This document shows, in pieces, positions 1 through 8,495 of a stretch of DNA of 64,000 nt; position 1 is the first letter of the stretch, and each line of letters starts with the position of its first letter. The notes beneath the pieces were generated by a model that had not been told where the DNA came from, did no database searches, and saw only the letters and a program-made list of their open reading frames with translations. The stretch comes from CALAED01 sp036378315 (GTDB lineage: Bacteria > Actinomycetota > Actinomycetes > Streptosporangiales > Streptosporangiaceae): the NCBI GenBank assembly GCA_036378315.1, contig DASUWU010000066.1:1-64000 (forward strand), given 5' to 3'. The position numbers were made by a program, and so were the translations under genes.

Positions 1-169
1 GTTCGACGCCGAGCGGGTCGAGAGCTTCGGGGAGCAGGCGCCGGCCGGCCGCGCCGCCCATCCCGACGAGATCGCGCCGTCGTACGTCTTCTTCGCCAGC
101 GACCGGCTGTCGTCGTACTACACCGGCGAGGTCCTCGCCCCTACCGGCGGTGAGATCCAGAAGGGCTGA
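1..169 (+). CDS. SDR-family oxidoreductase, C-terminal fragment
   Basis: Only the last 55 residues lie in the window; the frame opens at base 2 and ends in TGA at 167-169. The visible part contains the end typical of short-chain dehydrogenases: a HPDEIAPSYVFFAS stretch, then YTGEVLAPTGGE, which is the 'tG..l.vdGG' end of the fold. The Rossmann glycine motif and the catalytic Tyr-Lys pair lie outside the window, so the substrate cannot be judged. The HPDEIA and APTGGE pattern resembles glucose/general-stress SDRs (YhxC/YdaD type). The gene is convergent with the DUF2231 gene. Confidence 0.8.
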   Translation, partial: FDAERVESFGEQAPAGRAAHPDEIAPSYVFFASDRLSSYYTGEVLAPTGGEIQKG

Positions 170-242
170 CGCGGGCGGAGCGGCGCCGCCCCGGGAGACG
201 CGGAGCGCGTGCCTCCGCCTGACGCGCGCCCCGCGCCTCCTG

Positions 243-300
243 GTCAGTGATGGCCTGTCAGTGATGGCCTGTCAGTGACGGCCTGTAGTCAGTGATGAGG
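243..300. repeat. Tandem 14-bp repeat between convergent genes
   Basis: Three head-to-tail copies of GTCAGTGATGGCCT lie at 243-256, 257-270 and 271-284, the third with one change. A partial copy at 288-300 overlaps the stop codon of the DUF2231 gene. There is no T-tract and no strong hairpin, so it is a short minisatellite rather than a terminator. It probably arose by slippage. Confidence 0.75.
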
Positions 301-867
301 GCCGCTGGAGTGCGCGGAGCCGGTGGCGACTCCGTGCCAGGCGGCCTCAGAACCGCTGTGCCCGATCCGGACGACCTGGACCCCGCTGGCCAAGCTCGCC
401 AGGACCGTGACCACGGCCGCGCCGACACCGACATACGACATCCATCCGGTTCGTTGCCCGTATGTGGTCGTCCGGGTTCGCCCGCCGTACGCGGCCGCCT
501 CGCGGCGCCCGGCCCGGCCGGCCTCCTCGGCCGCGCGCCGCCGGCCGTACCACTGGACGCCCACCAGCACGGCGAGCCCGACCCACAGCAGCGCCATGAA
601 GGGGAGCAGCCCCTCGGCCATCTGGGCGTGCCGGTCCACCAGCGCGGTGTCGCGGACATGGTCCTGGAGCTGTTCGCCGGTGTGCGTGGCCAGCGGGACG
701 GCGAGCAGGGCCGGCGTGGCGATCGCCAGCGCGACCGGCGCGTACCGCGCCCTGGCGGTCGGCCACACCGCCACCACCAGGCCGCTCAACGCCGCCAAAG
801 GAACAAGGACCACGACCGCGTGCACGATGAGGGGGTGCGCGGGCAGCCCAAAGATTGTGGAAAACAT
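289..867 (-). CDS. DUF2231 family membrane protein
   Basis: The 192-residue protein begins MFSTIFGLPAHPLIVH; the early 'lPaHP.ivHf..vl' pattern is the hallmark of the DUF2231 family. Four hydrophobic segments are visible, at roughly residues 13-33, 42-60, 88-105 and 142-162. A basic, Arg/Gly-rich loop lies between the third and fourth, and a His-containing tail follows. Family members are often found near Rieske or heme/copper proteins, but no reaction is known. A purine-rich GGAAAGAAG lies just before the ATG. The gene is divergent from the two-component operon across 116 bp, so it may be a target of that response regulator (inference). A second DUF2231 domain, fused to a Rieske domain, occurs at 43182-44096. 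Confidence 0.75.
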   Translation of the reverse strand: MFSTIFGLPAHPLIVHAVVVLVPLAALSGLVVAVWPTARARYAPVALAIATPALLAVPLATHTGEQLQDHVRDTALVDRHAQMAEGLLPFMALLWVGLAVLVGVQWYGRRRAAEEAGRAGRREAAAYGGRTRTTTYGQRTGWMSYVGVGAAVVTVLASLASGVQVVRIGHSGSEAAWHGVATGSAHSSGPHH

Positions 868-937
868 GATCTTCTTTCCGAGGTAATCCTTTACCTTCCA
901 CCCTGTCGGCTGGGCCGCGAATTCCGGTACAAGGAAA

Positions 938-956
938 CGTTCAGAACTCGTTCAGA
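938..956. promoter_or_regulatory. Direct repeats, probable OmpR-type operator
   Basis: CGTTCAGA occurs at 938-945 and again at 949-956, an 11-bp period that places both copies on the same DNA face. This is the usual arrangement for head-to-tail binding of OmpR/PhoB winged-helix dimers. The site lies 28 bp before the GTG of the response regulator and about 70 bp from the divergent DUF2231 gene. Autoregulation and control of the divergent gene are likely but inferred. Confidence 0.55.
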
Positions 957-983
957 TCGCAGAACCGGGCTTAGCGTGACATC

Positions 984-1658
984 GTGACCGAGTCCGAGGC
1001 CGCCGTACGCGTGCTGATCGTGGAGGATGACCCCGGGATCGCCGGCTCCCTGCGACGCGGGCTGACGCGCGCCGGATACGCGGCCGACACCGTGGCCTCG
1101 GCGGCCGAGGCGCTGGCCGCCGGGTCGTACGACGTCGTGCTCCTCGACCTCGGCCTGCCCGACGGCGACGGCACCGAGCTGTGCGCCACGCTGCGCGGCC
1201 GCTCGGACGCCGCGATCCTCGTCATCACCGCGCGCGGCGAGGAGCCCGACCGCGTGGCGGCGCTCGACGCCGGCGCCGACGACTACATCGTCAAGCCGTT
1301 CGGGTTCGCCGAGCTGATGGCGCGCATCAGGGCCGTGCTGCGCCGTTCCCGGCCGGTCGACGACCACGTGCTCAGGCACGGACGGCTGGTCATCGACACG
1401 CGGGAACACCGGGTGACGCTGGGCGGCGCGGAGATCGCGCTCACGCCCACCGAGTTCGACATCCTCGAGTGCCTGGCCGCCGATCCCGGCCGCGTCGTCA
1501 GCCGCCAGGAGATCCTCGAACGGGTCTGGAACACCCACTGGTACGGTCCCACGCGCGTCCTCGACGTCCACGTGGCGGCGCTGCGGCGCAAGCTCGCCGA
1601 CCCGGCCGCGATCCTCACCGTGTACGCCCGCGGCTTCCGGCTCGGAGACCTGTCGTGA
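984..1658 (+). CDS. OmpR/PhoB-family response regulator
   Basis: The 224-residue protein has an N-terminal receiver domain (about 8-120) with the acidic pair EDD near residue 14, the phosphoacceptor Asp55 in LLDLGLPDGDG, and the conserved Lys104 in VKPF. A C-terminal winged helix follows (about 130-222) with TPTEFDILECLA and the recognition-helix part RVLDVHVAALRRKL. The start is GTG. Its TGA overlaps the GTG of the kinase gene by 4 nt, so the two are translationally coupled. The direct repeats just upstream are a candidate self-binding site. The signal is unknown. Confidence 0.95.
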   Translation: MTESEAAVRVLIVEDDPGIAGSLRRGLTRAGYAADTVASAAEALAAGSYDVVLLDLGLPDGDGTELCATLRGRSDAAILVITARGEEPDRVAALDAGADDYIVKPFGFAELMARIRAVLRRSRPVDDHVLRHGRLVIDTREHRVTLGGAEIALTPTEFDILECLAADPGRVVSRQEILERVWNTHWYGPTRVLDVHVAALRRKLADPAAILTVYARGFRLGDLS

Positions 1659-3085
1659 CCAGCAGGATCCTCGGGGCGCTGCTGGCGCTCACCGGCGGGC
1701 TGCTCCTCGGGGCGCTGCTGCCGCTCGGCTACGTGATCGCCCACCAGTACGACCACGACTATCGCGAGGGGACGCTGGCGCTCGCCCGCACCCTCGCGGC
1801 GGCGGCCGAGGAACGGCTGGCCGACGAGGAGGGATCCACCGTGTTCCCGCGCACGCTCGCCGCGCTGCGGGAGGAGGACGAGGGGGGGTCGCGGATCGCC
1901 GCGGCGATCGTCAACGATAACGGCCGCGTGGTGATGGGCCGGGAGACCGGCCTCTACACGCCGTCCCGCGCCGCCCCGGCCCTGGCCGGGCGGACGAGGC
2001 TGACCCGCGACGGCGACCGGCTGCTCGCCGTGGTCCCGGTGAGCGGGCACGACGAGACCGTCTCCGGGGCCGTGCTGGTGTCCCGGCCGCTTGACCCGCT
2101 CGACGACCGCGTCGCGCGGCTGTGGACCAGGCTCGGGCTGGTCGCGCTCACCGCCGTGACCGCGGCCGCGATCCTCGCGGTCGCGCTGGCCCGCTGGGTC
2201 GGCCGCCCGCTGCGCCGGCTGGAGCTGGCCGCCGAGTCGCTCGGTTCCGGCCGGCTCGACTCTCGCGCGACCCCGCCGAAGCGGCCGCACGAGGTACGCC
2301 GGCTCGCCGAGCGGTTCAACGTCATGGCGGCCCGCCTGGAGACGTTGATCTACGACAGCCGAACGGTGCTTGCCGACGTCACCCACCAGCTCCGTACGCC
2401 GCTTGCCGCGCTGCGGCTGCGCCTGGAGCTGCTGGCCGAGGAGTCGGCCGGCGCCCCTGGCACCGCGGCCGAGTTCGACGGCGCGCTCGGCGAGCTCGAA
2501 CGGCTCTCGCGCATGGTCGACGGCCTGCTGGCCGTGGCGCGGGCCGAGAACACGACGGCGACGCCGGAGCCGGTGGACGTCGCCGACCTGCTGCGCGAGC
2601 GCGCCGAGGCCTGGCGGCCGGTGGCCGCGGAACGCGACGTGGATTTGTCGGTGACCACCCCCGCCGAGCCGGACGGCCATGGCCCGGGCCACGGCCACGG
2701 GCCCGGCGGGACCGGAGCCGGCGGGACCGGTCATGGCGGCCATGGCCGGCTGACCGCGCTGCTCGGGCCCGGCCACCTGCAGCAGGTGATCGACAACCTC
2801 GTGGACAACGCGCTCACGGCCACCCCTGCGGGCGGCCACGTCCGGCTCGCGGCGCGCCCTGTGGACCGGCGGATCAGGGTCACCGTCGCCGACGACGGCC
2901 CCGGCATGCCCGCGGAGGCCAGGCGGGAGGCGTTCCGGCGCTTCCGCTCCGGGCGCGGGAGGGGCACCGGGCTCGGGCTGGCCATCGTGCACCGGCTGGT
3001 CACCGCGGACGGCGGCGCCGTCTCCCTCGAAGACACGCCGGGCGGCGGGCTGACCGTGGTCGTCGACCTACCGTGGCGGCGTTGA
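1655..3085 (+). CDS. Membrane sensor histidine kinase
   Basis: The 476-residue protein has a transmembrane segment at about 5-27, an extracytoplasmic region of about 130 residues, a second segment at about 160-180 and a HAMP domain. The HisKA domain carries His244 in DVTHQLRTPL, and the HATPase domain carries the N box (VIDNLVDNAL), G1 (DDGPGMP) and G2 (GTGLGLAI). Between the first strands of the ATPase domain, at residues 339-364, lies a Gly/His-rich insertion with five His in repeated GHG/GPG units. Kinases of this type normally lack it, and it could bind a metal (inference). The gene is coupled to the response regulator by a GTGA overlap. Its 3' end overlaps the convergent GAF-ANTAR gene by 18 nt. 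Confidence 0.95.
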   Translation: MTSRILGALLALTGGLLLGALLPLGYVIAHQYDHDYREGTLALARTLAAAAEERLADEEGSTVFPRTLAALREEDEGGSRIAAAIVNDNGRVVMGRETGLYTPSRAAPALAGRTRLTRDGDRLLAVVPVSGHDETVSGAVLVSRPLDPLDDRVARLWTRLGLVALTAVTAAAILAVALARWVGRPLRRLELAAESLGSGRLDSRATPPKRPHEVRRLAERFNVMAARLETLIYDSRTVLADVTHQLRTPLAALRLRLELLAEESAGAPGTAAEFDGALGELERLSRMVDGLLAVARAENTTATPEPVDVADLLRERAEAWRPVAAERDVDLSVTTPAEPDGHGPGHGHGPGGTGAGGTGHGGHGRLTALLGPGHLQQVIDNLVDNALTATPAGGHVRLAARPVDRRIRVTVADDGPGMPAEARREAFRRFRSGRGRGTGLGLAIVHRLVTADGGAVSLEDTPGGGLTVVVDLPWRR

Positions 3086-4294
3086 GCGCGATCCGGCCAG
3101 GGCCGCCGCGCGGGTCCGGTCGCGGGCGGCCAGCCCCCGCCGGTACGCCGCGTGCGCCAGGTGGAAGAGCCGCTGGGCCGGCTGGCGGGCGGCCTGCAGC
3201 TCGAGCTGGTCCGCGAGGCGGTCGTTCGTCGCCGCGGAGGTGAGGGCTGCCCGGCGAGTCTGGTCGCCGGTCGGGTCCTTGGTCAGGCCGGCCGGCGCGC
3301 CGACCGGGTCGGGAACCACGATCGGCTCGGCGACAGGGACCGGTTCTGCGGCCGGGACGGGGTCGACGGTCGGGAGGTCGGCGGCCGGGACGGGGTCGAC
3401 GGTCCCACCTTGAGGGCCGGTGGCGGCAGGTTCCGGCCGCCGCGCGCCGGCTTCCTGGGCACGCTTGCCGTCGAGCGCACCCGGCGTGTGCGGCACTCCG
3501 ATGCGCGGGCGCCGGATCCCGGCGTCCATGGCTCCGGCCGGGCCCCGCTGGGCGTTGCCGCCGGCGCCATGGCCGTCGGCGATGACGGCGGCGACCTCGG
3601 CGACCTTGACGTTGAGGTGCTGCGACACCGCGCTGAGCGCGTCGAACGCCTGCCGGGGGGTGAGGACGTAGCGTTCCATGAGCACGCCCTTGGCCTGCCC
3701 GATCGTGTCTCTGTTGCCCAGCGCGGCGCGCAGGTTGGCGGCCTCGTGCCGGCCCACGTCGGCGGCCCGGGCGGCGGCGACGGCGAGGGAGGCGTGCGTG
3801 CCGAGCAGCAGCGCGGCGTCCTGGGCCGGTTCGTCCAGCGCGGCGCCGTGCCGGGCGTAGCCGCTGATGGCGCCGGCGAACGGGGGCGTACCGGTGCCGG
3901 CGGACTTGACGCCGACGGCCACCATGGCCGGGTAACCGCGTTCGGTGGCCTCGGCGGCGAGGGCCGGCCAGCCACCGGCCGTCGTGAGGTCGGGGCAGGC
4001 GACGCAGGCGGGTCCGCCGGGCTCGGTCACCTCGACGCACGGACCGTCACCGGTCTCGTACTGGACCAGGTCCATGGACCTGGCCTCCTCGTCGACGTCT
4101 ACGGGGAACTCGCAGCCGCCGTCCGGCCGGCGGATCGTTACGCCGATCAGGTCGGCGGCCGGGAGGAACTCCCGCGCGGCGGTCTCGACCCGAGCCAGCA
4201 CGTCGGTGACGCCGTCCGCCTCGAGGAGCGACTGCGCCAAGCTATGGAAGCGGTGACCATCAAGGGGGCGGTCATCGTCATTATCGGAGGGCAT
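3068..4294 (-). CDS. GAF-ANTAR domain transcription antiterminator
   Basis: The 408-residue protein starts with a GAF-like sensor domain (about 12-155, with MDLVQYETGDGPCVEV). An ANTAR RNA-binding helical bundle follows (about 165-228), recognisable by LRAALGNRDTIGQAKGVLMER and AFDALSAVSQHLN. ANTAR proteins bind paired hairpins in nascent RNA and prevent termination. The usual protein ends near residue 240. Here about 170 residues are added: a Pro/Ala/Val-rich linker with repeated TVDPVPAA units and a basic helical tail (ADQLELQAARQPAQRL onward) of unknown role. The DNA behind the linker carries a perfect 24-bp direct repeat (3348-3371 and 3381-3404). The ligand and target RNAs cannot be told from sequence. 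Confidence 0.85.
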   Translation of the reverse strand: MPSDNDDDRPLDGHRFHSLAQSLLEADGVTDVLARVETAAREFLPAADLIGVTIRRPDGGCEFPVDVDEEARSMDLVQYETGDGPCVEVTEPGGPACVACPDLTTAGGWPALAAEATERGYPAMVAVGVKSAGTGTPPFAGAISGYARHGAALDEPAQDAALLLGTHASLAVAAARAADVGRHEAANLRAALGNRDTIGQAKGVLMERYVLTPRQAFDALSAVSQHLNVKVAEVAAVIADGHGAGGNAQRGPAGAMDAGIRRPRIGVPHTPGALDGKRAQEAGARRPEPAATGPQGGTVDPVPAADLPTVDPVPAAEPVPVAEPIVVPDPVGAPAGLTKDPTGDQTRRAALTSAATNDRLADQLELQAARQPAQRLFHLAHAAYRRGLAARDRTRAAALAGSRSTPPR

Positions 4295-4825
4295 GAATGC
4301 GCTTTCCCTATCTATTTATTCCGTGCTGAACGGCTGCGCGCGACTGCCGTCGAGCCAGCGCGATGCAGCACGATCTCGGAGTAAAGAAGGTAGGTATGGC
4401 GACCGCCACACACCTGGCGATATCCCAACCGCGCCGTCCTGGCGGTTGCCCCGGAAATCGCCCGGGAACTCGGCCGGTTTTACCGACCTTATTCGCCCGT
4501 TACTTTTTGGTTACCCCTGCCCTGCCGGTCCAAACGCGGACGTACCGCGACCTGCGGCGGGCGCGGCAAACATGCCCTCAAAAGGGGCGTCAAATCTCGG
4601 TCAGGCCGGGGCTGGACGGATTCTCCCGGAGACTTCGCTGCGTCGCGAGGCCGATACAAATCACCTGGCGTACAACTGCCGTCACATTGGTCACTTGTGT
4701 CAGCCTGTTGACAAGCGACCGGTGCCTCTGCAGGCTAGGGGAACGCCCGCCACTCGTGCGGGTCAGGTCCAACAGCGCCGGCCTACCCCCTTGTTCTCCC
4801 ATGTCCCCCATGGGGAAAGGCCGTG
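4295..4825. other. Divergent intergenic region, 531 bp
   Basis: This region lies between the divergent GAF-ANTAR and STAS genes and is visibly less GC-rich than its surroundings. Open frames here (4293-4826, 4363-4851) show no codon pattern or recognisable domain, so I do not call a gene. It holds one candidate promoter toward the STAS gene. I see no riboswitch-like or ANTAR double-hairpin structure that I would defend. Confidence 0.5.
4708..4736 (+). promoter_or_regulatory. Candidate sigma-70-type promoter for the STAS gene
   Basis: A perfect -35 TTGACA lies at 4708-4713, followed by 17 bp and a weak -10 CAGGCT at 4731-4736. The second A and final T of the -10 box are kept. The predicted start is near 4743, giving a leader of about 80 nt. 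Confidence 0.35.
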
Positions 4826-5179
4826 ATGCTGGACCGCCCCCCGTCCGATGACACCGTCGAGGTTCACTACGGCGACGACGCCGCCGTCCTGATGTTTCCC
4901 ACCGAGGTCGACATCAGCAACGCCGACCGCATCCGCAGCCGCTGCCTGCGACTGCTGAACGAGGGCGTGTGTCGCGTGGTTCTCGACCTGACACGGTGCG
5001 AGTTCTGCGACTCCACCGGCGTGAACGTCATCTTCCGCTGCCATATCCGGGCTCGCGCCGCCGGCGTCGACCTGTCCGTGCGGCTGCCGCCCACCGGGCT
5101 GGTCAGGCGCATCTGCCACGTCACCGGCGTCATCCGGGTGGTGCCGGTGGACGGCGACGAGGGCGCCCGGAGGCTCTGA
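4826..5179 (+). CDS. STAS-domain anti-sigma factor antagonist
   Basis: This 117-residue single-domain protein of the SpoIIAA/RsbV family would relieve inhibition by a partner anti-sigma factor when unphosphorylated. It carries the core pattern CEFCDSTGVNVIFR, in which DST supplies the phosphorylatable Ser, and the middle stretch VVLDLTRCEF. The ATG at 4826 sits 5 nt after GGGGAAAGG; a GTG one codon earlier would leave too little space. No anti-sigma kinase gene adjoins it, so its partner is encoded elsewhere. Its stop codon lies inside a long hairpin shared with the convergent fdhA gene. Confidence 0.88.
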   Translation: MLDRPPSDDTVEVHYGDDAAVLMFPTEVDISNADRIRSRCLRLLNEGVCRVVLDLTRCEFCDSTGVNVIFRCHIRARAAGVDLSVRLPPTGLVRRICHVTGVIRVVPVDGDEGARRL

Positions 5180-5197
5180 CCCCAGAGCTTCCGGGCG
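5164..5197. terminator. Bidirectional hairpin terminator
   Basis: A 15-bp stem (5164-5178 with 5183-5197, one G-T pair) closes on a four-base loop ACCC at 5179-5182. It lies between the convergent STAS and fdhA genes and includes the STAS stop codon. There is no U-tract on either strand, which is common for actinobacterial terminators. Confidence 0.6.
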
Positions 5198-5218
5198 AGG
5201 CCCGTCAGCCTCCCACGG

Positions 5219-8200
5219 CTAGATTTCCATCCCGGTCTGCTCGGTGATGCCGGCGCGCCGCTGGTACTCGCGCACCAGCCGCGGCCGCGCCGCCCCTCTG
5301 GGCCGGCGGCCGGGCTGGATGTCGCAGGCCAGCGCCTTGACCTCCTGGATGTGGACGTTGGGATCCAGGCCCATGAACGTGAGGTCGTTCGCCGCGTCGC
5401 CGCGGCTGAGGCCGTTCGGTCCCCAGTGGTACGGCAGTCCGACCTGGTGCAGCGTGCGTCCCTGCACCCGCAACGGCGTCATCCGCTCGGTGACCAGCAC
5501 CCGCGCCTCGATCGCGTTCCGCGCGGTGACGATGGTCGCCCAGCCCATGTGCTCGAGCCCGCGTTCGGCGGCGAGCTCCGGCGAGATCTCGCAGAAGAAC
5601 TCAGGCTGCAGCTCGGACAGGTACGGCGACCACCGGCTCATCCCGCCCGCCGTGTGGTGCTCGGTGAGCCGGTAGGTGGTCAACACGTACGGGAACACCT
5701 CGGTGCCCGGCACCGAGTCGCTGGGCTGCAGGCGGTTCGCCGGGTGGGCGAAGGTGCCGACCTGGCGCACCGGGTTGCGCTGCTGGCCGTACAGCAGGTT
5801 GTCGAACGGCGACTCCTGCGGCTCGTAGTGCGTCGGCAGCGGCCCGTCGGTCAAGCCGGCCGGCACGTACAGCCAGGCCTTGCCGTCGGCCTGCATGATG
5901 AACGGATCGTCGCCCGCCAGCGCCGCCGGGCCGGTCGCGTCGTCAGGGGGCTCGTAGTCCGGCGGCTTGTCCGCGACGAAGTCGGCGACGTCGTGCCCGG
6001 CCCACTTCTCCTGGTCGGCGTCCCACCAGACCAGCGCCTTCCGGTCGCTCCACGGCCGTCCGTCGGGGTCGGCGGACGCCCGGTTGTAGAGGATGCGCCG
6101 GTTGGCCGGCCAGGCCCAGCCCCACTCGCCGGCGACCCAGTTCTGCTCGCCGCGCGGCTTGCGGCGGGCGGCCTGGTTGACGCCGTCGGCGTAGACCCCG
6201 CAGTAGATCCAGCAGCCGCATTCTGTCGAGCCGTCGTCCTTCAGCTGCTGGTAGGAGGACAGTGGCCCGCCGCCGGAGTCACGCCCGTTGATCTCGGCCA
6301 GCACCGCCTCGGCGTCCGGCTCGCCGATCTCGTCCTTGACCGGGTAGTCCCACGTCAGGTCCAGGACAGGGCGGTCCATGTCGTCGGCCGAGCCGGCGAG
6401 CTTCTCCCGGATCCTGCGGCCCAGGTGGTAGGTGAACCACAGGTCGCTGCGCGCGTCGCCGGGCGGATCGACGGCTTGGTGGTGCCACTGCAGCATCCGT
6501 TGGGTGTTGGTGAAGCTGCCGTCCTTTTCCGTGTGCGCGGCGGCGGGCAGGAAGAACACCTCGGTACGGATGTCCTCGGTGCGCAGCTCCCCGGATTCGA
6601 TCTCCGGACCGTCCTTCCACCACGTCGCGCTCTCGATCATGCTGAAGTCCCGGACGACCAGCCAGTCCAGGTTGGCCATGCCGAGCCGCTGGAGCTTGGC
6701 GTTCGCCGAGCCGACGGCCGGGTTCTCGCCCATCAGGAAGTAGCCGTAGCAGTCGCCGGCCAGCTGCGCCATGACCGTCTCGTACGTGCTGTGGCTGCCG
6801 GTCAGCCGGGGCAGGTAGTCGAAGCAGTAGTCGTTGCCGGCCGTCGCCGCATCGCCCCACCACGCCTTGAGCAGGCTCACCAGATACGACCGCATGTCGG
6901 CCCAGAAGCCCTTGCGCGTCGACTCGGCCGCGATGAACGCGTCGAGGTCCTCGTTGGAGTGCGCGTGCGGCATCGGGATGTAGCCGGGCAGCAGGTTGAA
7001 CAGCGTCGGGATGTCGGTCGAGCCCTGGATCGAGGCGTGCCCGCGCAGCGCCAGGATGCCGCCGCCCGGGCGGCCGATGTTGCCGAGCAGCGCCTGCAGG
7101 ATCGCCGCCGTCCTGATGTACTGCACCCCGACGGTGTGCTGCGTCCAGCCCACCGAGTAGACGAACGCGGTGGTCCGGTCCCGGCCTGAGTTGGCGGTCA
7201 CCAGCTCGCACACCTTGCGGAACGTCTCGGGCGGTACGCCGCAGATCTGCTCGACCATCTCCGGGGTGTAGCGGGCGAAGTGCCGCTTGAGCACCTGGAA
7301 CACGCAGCGCGGATCCGTCAGCGTCTCGTCGGTCCGTGCCTCGCCGACCGCGGCGCCGCCGGAGCCGTGCGCCTCGCCGCGCGCCGCCTGCCGGATGCCG
7401 GCGCCCTTGGCGCGGTCTTCGTACTCCAGGTCGCGCTCGCCGGCCGCCGCCTGCACCTCGGTGCCGTCGTACTGCCACGTGTGGAAGTCGTAGGTGCGGT
7501 GCTCGCGGTCGAGGCCGGAGAACACCCCGTCGAGGTCTTCGGTGTCCTGGAAGTCCTCCGACACGATCGTCGCGGCGTTGGTGTAGGCGAGCACGTACTC
7601 CTTGAAGTACCTGTCGTTGCTCAGGACGTAGTTGATGATCCCGCCCAGGAACGCGATGTCCGACCCGGCCCGCAACGGCACATGGATGTCGGCCAACGCG
7701 CTGGTACGGGTGAACCGCGGGTCGACGTGCACCACCGCGGCCCCCCGCGCCTTGGCCGCCATCACCCACTGGAACCCCACCGGATGACACTCGGCCATGT
7801 TCGAACCCTCGATGACGATGCAGTCGGCGTTCTGCAGATCCTGCTGGAACGTCGTCGCGCCACCGCGACCGAACGAGGTCCCCAAACTGGGAACCGTGCT
7901 GGAGTGTCAAATACGCGCCTGGTTCTCGATCTGGATCGCACCCAACGCGGTGAACAGCTTCTTGATGAGGTAGTTCTCCTCATTGTCCAGCGTGGCCCCG
8001 CCCAGGCTGGCGAACCCCAACGTACGCCGGGTCCGCACGCCGTCCGACTCCCACTCCCAGCCGCGGCGGCGCGCCTCGATCACCCGGTCGGCGATCATGT
8101 CCATCGCCTCGTCGAGCGGGAGGTCCTCCCAGTCGGTGCCGTACGGCCGCCGGTAGCGGACCGTCGTGACCCGGCCGGGGCCGGTCACGAGCTGCTTGCT

Positions 8201-8473
8201 CGCGGCGCCCTTGGGGCACAGCCGCCCCCGGCTCACCGGCGAGTCGGGATCGCCCTCGATCTGGGTGACGGCGCCGTCCTTGACGTAGACGTTCTGCGCG
8301 CAGCCGACGGCGCAGTAGGGGCACACCGACTTGACCACCTGATCGGCCGTGCGCACGCGCGGCGTGAGCCGGGCGGTGGTGCGGCTCTTGGCCGCCGCGC
8401 CCCGGCCCGACCGGTCGTCGCCGGTGAACTGGCGGTAGACGGGCCAGCCCTCGATCCAGGTCTTCACGCCCAT
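5219..8473 (-). CDS. fdhA: Selenocysteine-containing formate dehydrogenase, alpha subunit
   Basis: Read through one in-frame TGA (7907-7909), this is a single 1084-residue molybdopterin oxidoreductase. The N-terminal [4Fe-4S] ligands are C51, C54, C58 and C86 (CPYCAVGC, then RLCPKG). The TGA falls at residue 189 in the context NQARI-U-HSST. That is where FdnG-type formate dehydrogenases carry Sec, followed by the active-site His, and FGRGG and IEGSNMAECHPV follow as in the family. The MopB body and C-terminal dinucleotide-binding domain (LVTERMTPL, VGLPYHW, ANDLT) are intact. The ATG at 8473 has GGGAGGA 6 nt upstream. There is no Tat signal, so it should be cytoplasmic, reducing an acceptor with electrons from formate to CO2. 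It is the last gene of an operon with cytochrome b and oxidase genes. No FeS beta subunit or NAD subunit is present. Confidence 0.92.
7877..7909 (-). promoter_or_regulatory. Selenocysteine UGA and bacterial SECIS hairpin
   Basis: On the minus strand the UGA (7909-7907) is followed by 11 nt and then a 7-bp stem, GGUUCCC (7895-7889) with GGGGACC (7883-7877), one pair being U-G. The loop is AGUUU (7888-7884). The apical G-U and the distance from the UGA match the known needs of SelB in bacterial SECIS elements. This is direct sequence support for recoding rather than a nonsense mutation. Confidence 0.85.
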
Positions 8474-8495
8474 GGAGTTCCTCCCGCGTCGGCGA

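Noticed and set aside
4293..4851. Overlapping open frames between the GAF-ANTAR and STAS genes
   Set aside because: No codon bias, no good starts and no recognisable domain; they lie in less GC-rich intergenic DNA.
7885..7909. The TGA in fdhA read as a nonsense mutation or two separate genes
   Set aside because: Its position equals the Sec codon of the family, both sides align without loss, and a SECIS hairpin follows. The downstream part has only a TTG start without a ribosome site.
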